A stretch of DNA of 64,000 nucleotides. Source: Kitasatospora cheerisanensis KCTC 2395. Lineage in GTDB: Bacteria > Actinomycetota > Actinomycetes > Streptomycetales > Streptomycetaceae. The stretch is taken from assembly GCF_000696185.1 (NCBI RefSeq), contig NZ_KK853997.1, positions 3,650,569-3,714,568 of the forward strand, read 5' to 3'. The notes beneath the pieces are model-generated. The model was given only the letters and a program-made list of their open reading frames with translations. It made no database searches and was not told the origin of the DNA. The translations under genes and the position numbers were made by a program. Positions within the stretch are counted from its first letter, which is position 1. The number at the start of each line of letters is the position of its first letter. Shown here one piece after another: positions 63,106 to 64,000 of the stretch.

Positions 63106-63301
63106 GGTGCCTTCCTCCGCCTCCCCGGCAGCCGCCCGACCGGGCTGCCTACTGGCTCCCACCTTGCCCGATCGTCGACGGCGGTGCGAACAAGGGGTGG
63201 CCCCGGCCGGGCCCGCGCGGCCGCCGCTGTCCGATATGTCATCAGTTGCGGCCGGCCGCGGGACGGGTCGGCCGCCCGCACCGCGGGCGGCCGGGCGTCC
63301 G

Positions 63302-64000
63302 CTACAGGTCGTAGTCGTCGACGATCTTCCGGTGCCGGGCCGGGTCGGCGCCGGCGGCCTCGGCGAGGGCGGGCCAGGCCAGCGGGTGCGGCCAGTGCGC
63401 GGTGAGCTCGGTGAGCAGGGCGTCGGCCTCCTTCGCGGAGCTGGTCGGCGGAACGCCGAGCGCGGCGTAGATGCCGGGCAGGGTCTCGCCCTCGTGGTGC
63501 GGGTCGGTGATCCGGTAGTGGTCGCCGCTGTAGGCCCACACCGCGTACCCGGCCTCCTGGAGGGCGCCGCGCAGGGCGTACCAGGTGTCGTCGTCGGGGC
63601 AGCAGCCGTCGATCCAGTAGGTGGTGAAGCCGGCCGGGTCGAGCAGGGTGAGGTACTCGAAGACCGGGTGCCAGTCGTCCTCCTGCCCGGGCTCGGGGCG
63701 GTCGTTGAGGACGGCGGGGGCGAACACCACCACGTCGCCGTGGTTGAGGTCGTGGTCGTCGCCGAGCACCGGCAGCACCCGGGCGGTGGCCGGGCCGGTG
63801 CGCAGCGCGGGCAGGTCGACGGTGGTGCCGTTGTGGCGGGGGGCGCGCAGTTCGATCAGCTGCCACTCCTCGTCGACGGGGCCGCTGTCGGCGTCGAACT
63901 CGATGCCGATCCGGGCGCCGGCGGCGCGGACGGCGGCCCAGTCGCGGTTGGCGGTGGCGGCGGTGATCAGGTGCCACAGGTCGGAGTCCTGGACGGTGCG
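63302..64000 (-). CDS. Hypothetical protein, 5' end outside window
   Basis: An open frame of 233 codons continues without a stop to the right edge, so the start is beyond 64000. The sequence is acidic and Trp-rich (SDLWHLITAATANRDWAAVRAAGARIGIEFD, VFAPAVLNDRPEPGQEDDWHPVFEYLTLLDPAGFTTYWIDGCCPDDDTWYALRGAL, HPHPLAWPALAEAAG). It seems to be a soluble protein, of a kind common in streptomycetes, but I recognise no domain or catalytic motif. An internal GTG at 63778 is not needed as start because the frame upstream reads as normal protein. Confidence 0.75.
   Translation of the reverse strand, partial: RTVQDSDLWHLITAATANRDWAAVRAAGARIGIEFDADSGPVDEEWQLIELRAPRHNGTTVDLPALRTGPATARVLPVLGDDHDLNHGDVVVFAPAVLNDRPEPGQEDDWHPVFEYLTLLDPAGFTTYWIDGCCPDDDTWYALRGALQEAGYAVWAYSGDHYRITDPHHEGETLPGIYAALGVPPTSSAKEADALLTELTAHWPHPLAWPALAEAAGADPARHRKIVDDYDL

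Overview
The window reads as chromosome from a high-GC actinomycete of the Streptomyces/Kitasatospora type. The evidence is gene content and order (msiK, rlmB, cysS, ispF, ispD, carD, phoP-phoR divergent from phoU, gpm, mshA), GTG/TTG starts with GGAGG-type ribosome sites, mycothiol synthesis, a SARP regulator and many XRE/anti-sigma-type proteins. The phoU/phoR/phoP/carD/isp/cysS/msiK order matches the conserved core region known from Streptomyces coelicolor.

Layout. 1-8.8 kb: the end of a ClC-type channel gene, then a compact class I lanthipeptide locus (50-aa precursor, full-length LanB, LanC) followed by a large SARP/NB-ARC/TPR regulator. 8.86-19.56 kb: an island inserted in a tRNA-Thr(TGT) gene, bounded by 44-bp direct repeats. 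The intact tRNA is on the right; a displaced 3' fragment is on the left. The island has two halves: a visibly AT-richer AAA ATPase + cytoplasmic subtilase pair, and a regulator/peptide-modification half (SAM methyltransferase, XRE-TPR regulator, anti-sigma-type ATPase, 46-aa peptide, JmjC/cupin oxygenase, aldo/keto reductase, APH-fold kinase). The last four are translationally coupled and look like an undescribed RiPP-like operon. No integrase is visible. 19.6-38.4 kb: core genes for sugar-ABC energising (msiK), rRNA methylation, cysteinyl-tRNA, the MEP isoprenoid pathway, CarD, phosphate sensing, a chitin/cellulose-active LPMO, glycolysis and mycothiol. DasR/chitin-type operators sit upstream of msiK and the LPMO, and a PHO-box candidate sits between phoR and phoU. 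38.5-64 kb: a mixed region with macrodomain, PP2C phosphatase, XRE regulator, an apparent HAD-alpha/beta hydrolase fusion, a MoxR/VWA-metallopeptidase pair beside a SNF2 helicase, YceI, LysR/MFS, a TetR with tandem operators, Eis-like acetyltransferase, NlpC/P60 hydrolase and a ThrE-type exporter.

Quality note. Four genes (DoxX protein, VWA metallopeptidase, the protein at 57.6 kb, the membrane protein at 60.4-61.3 kb) show conserved-looking protein that jumps reading frame, mostly at C/G runs. This pattern is more like residual indel errors than real decay, and should be remembered when reading the apparent HAD-hydrolase fusion.
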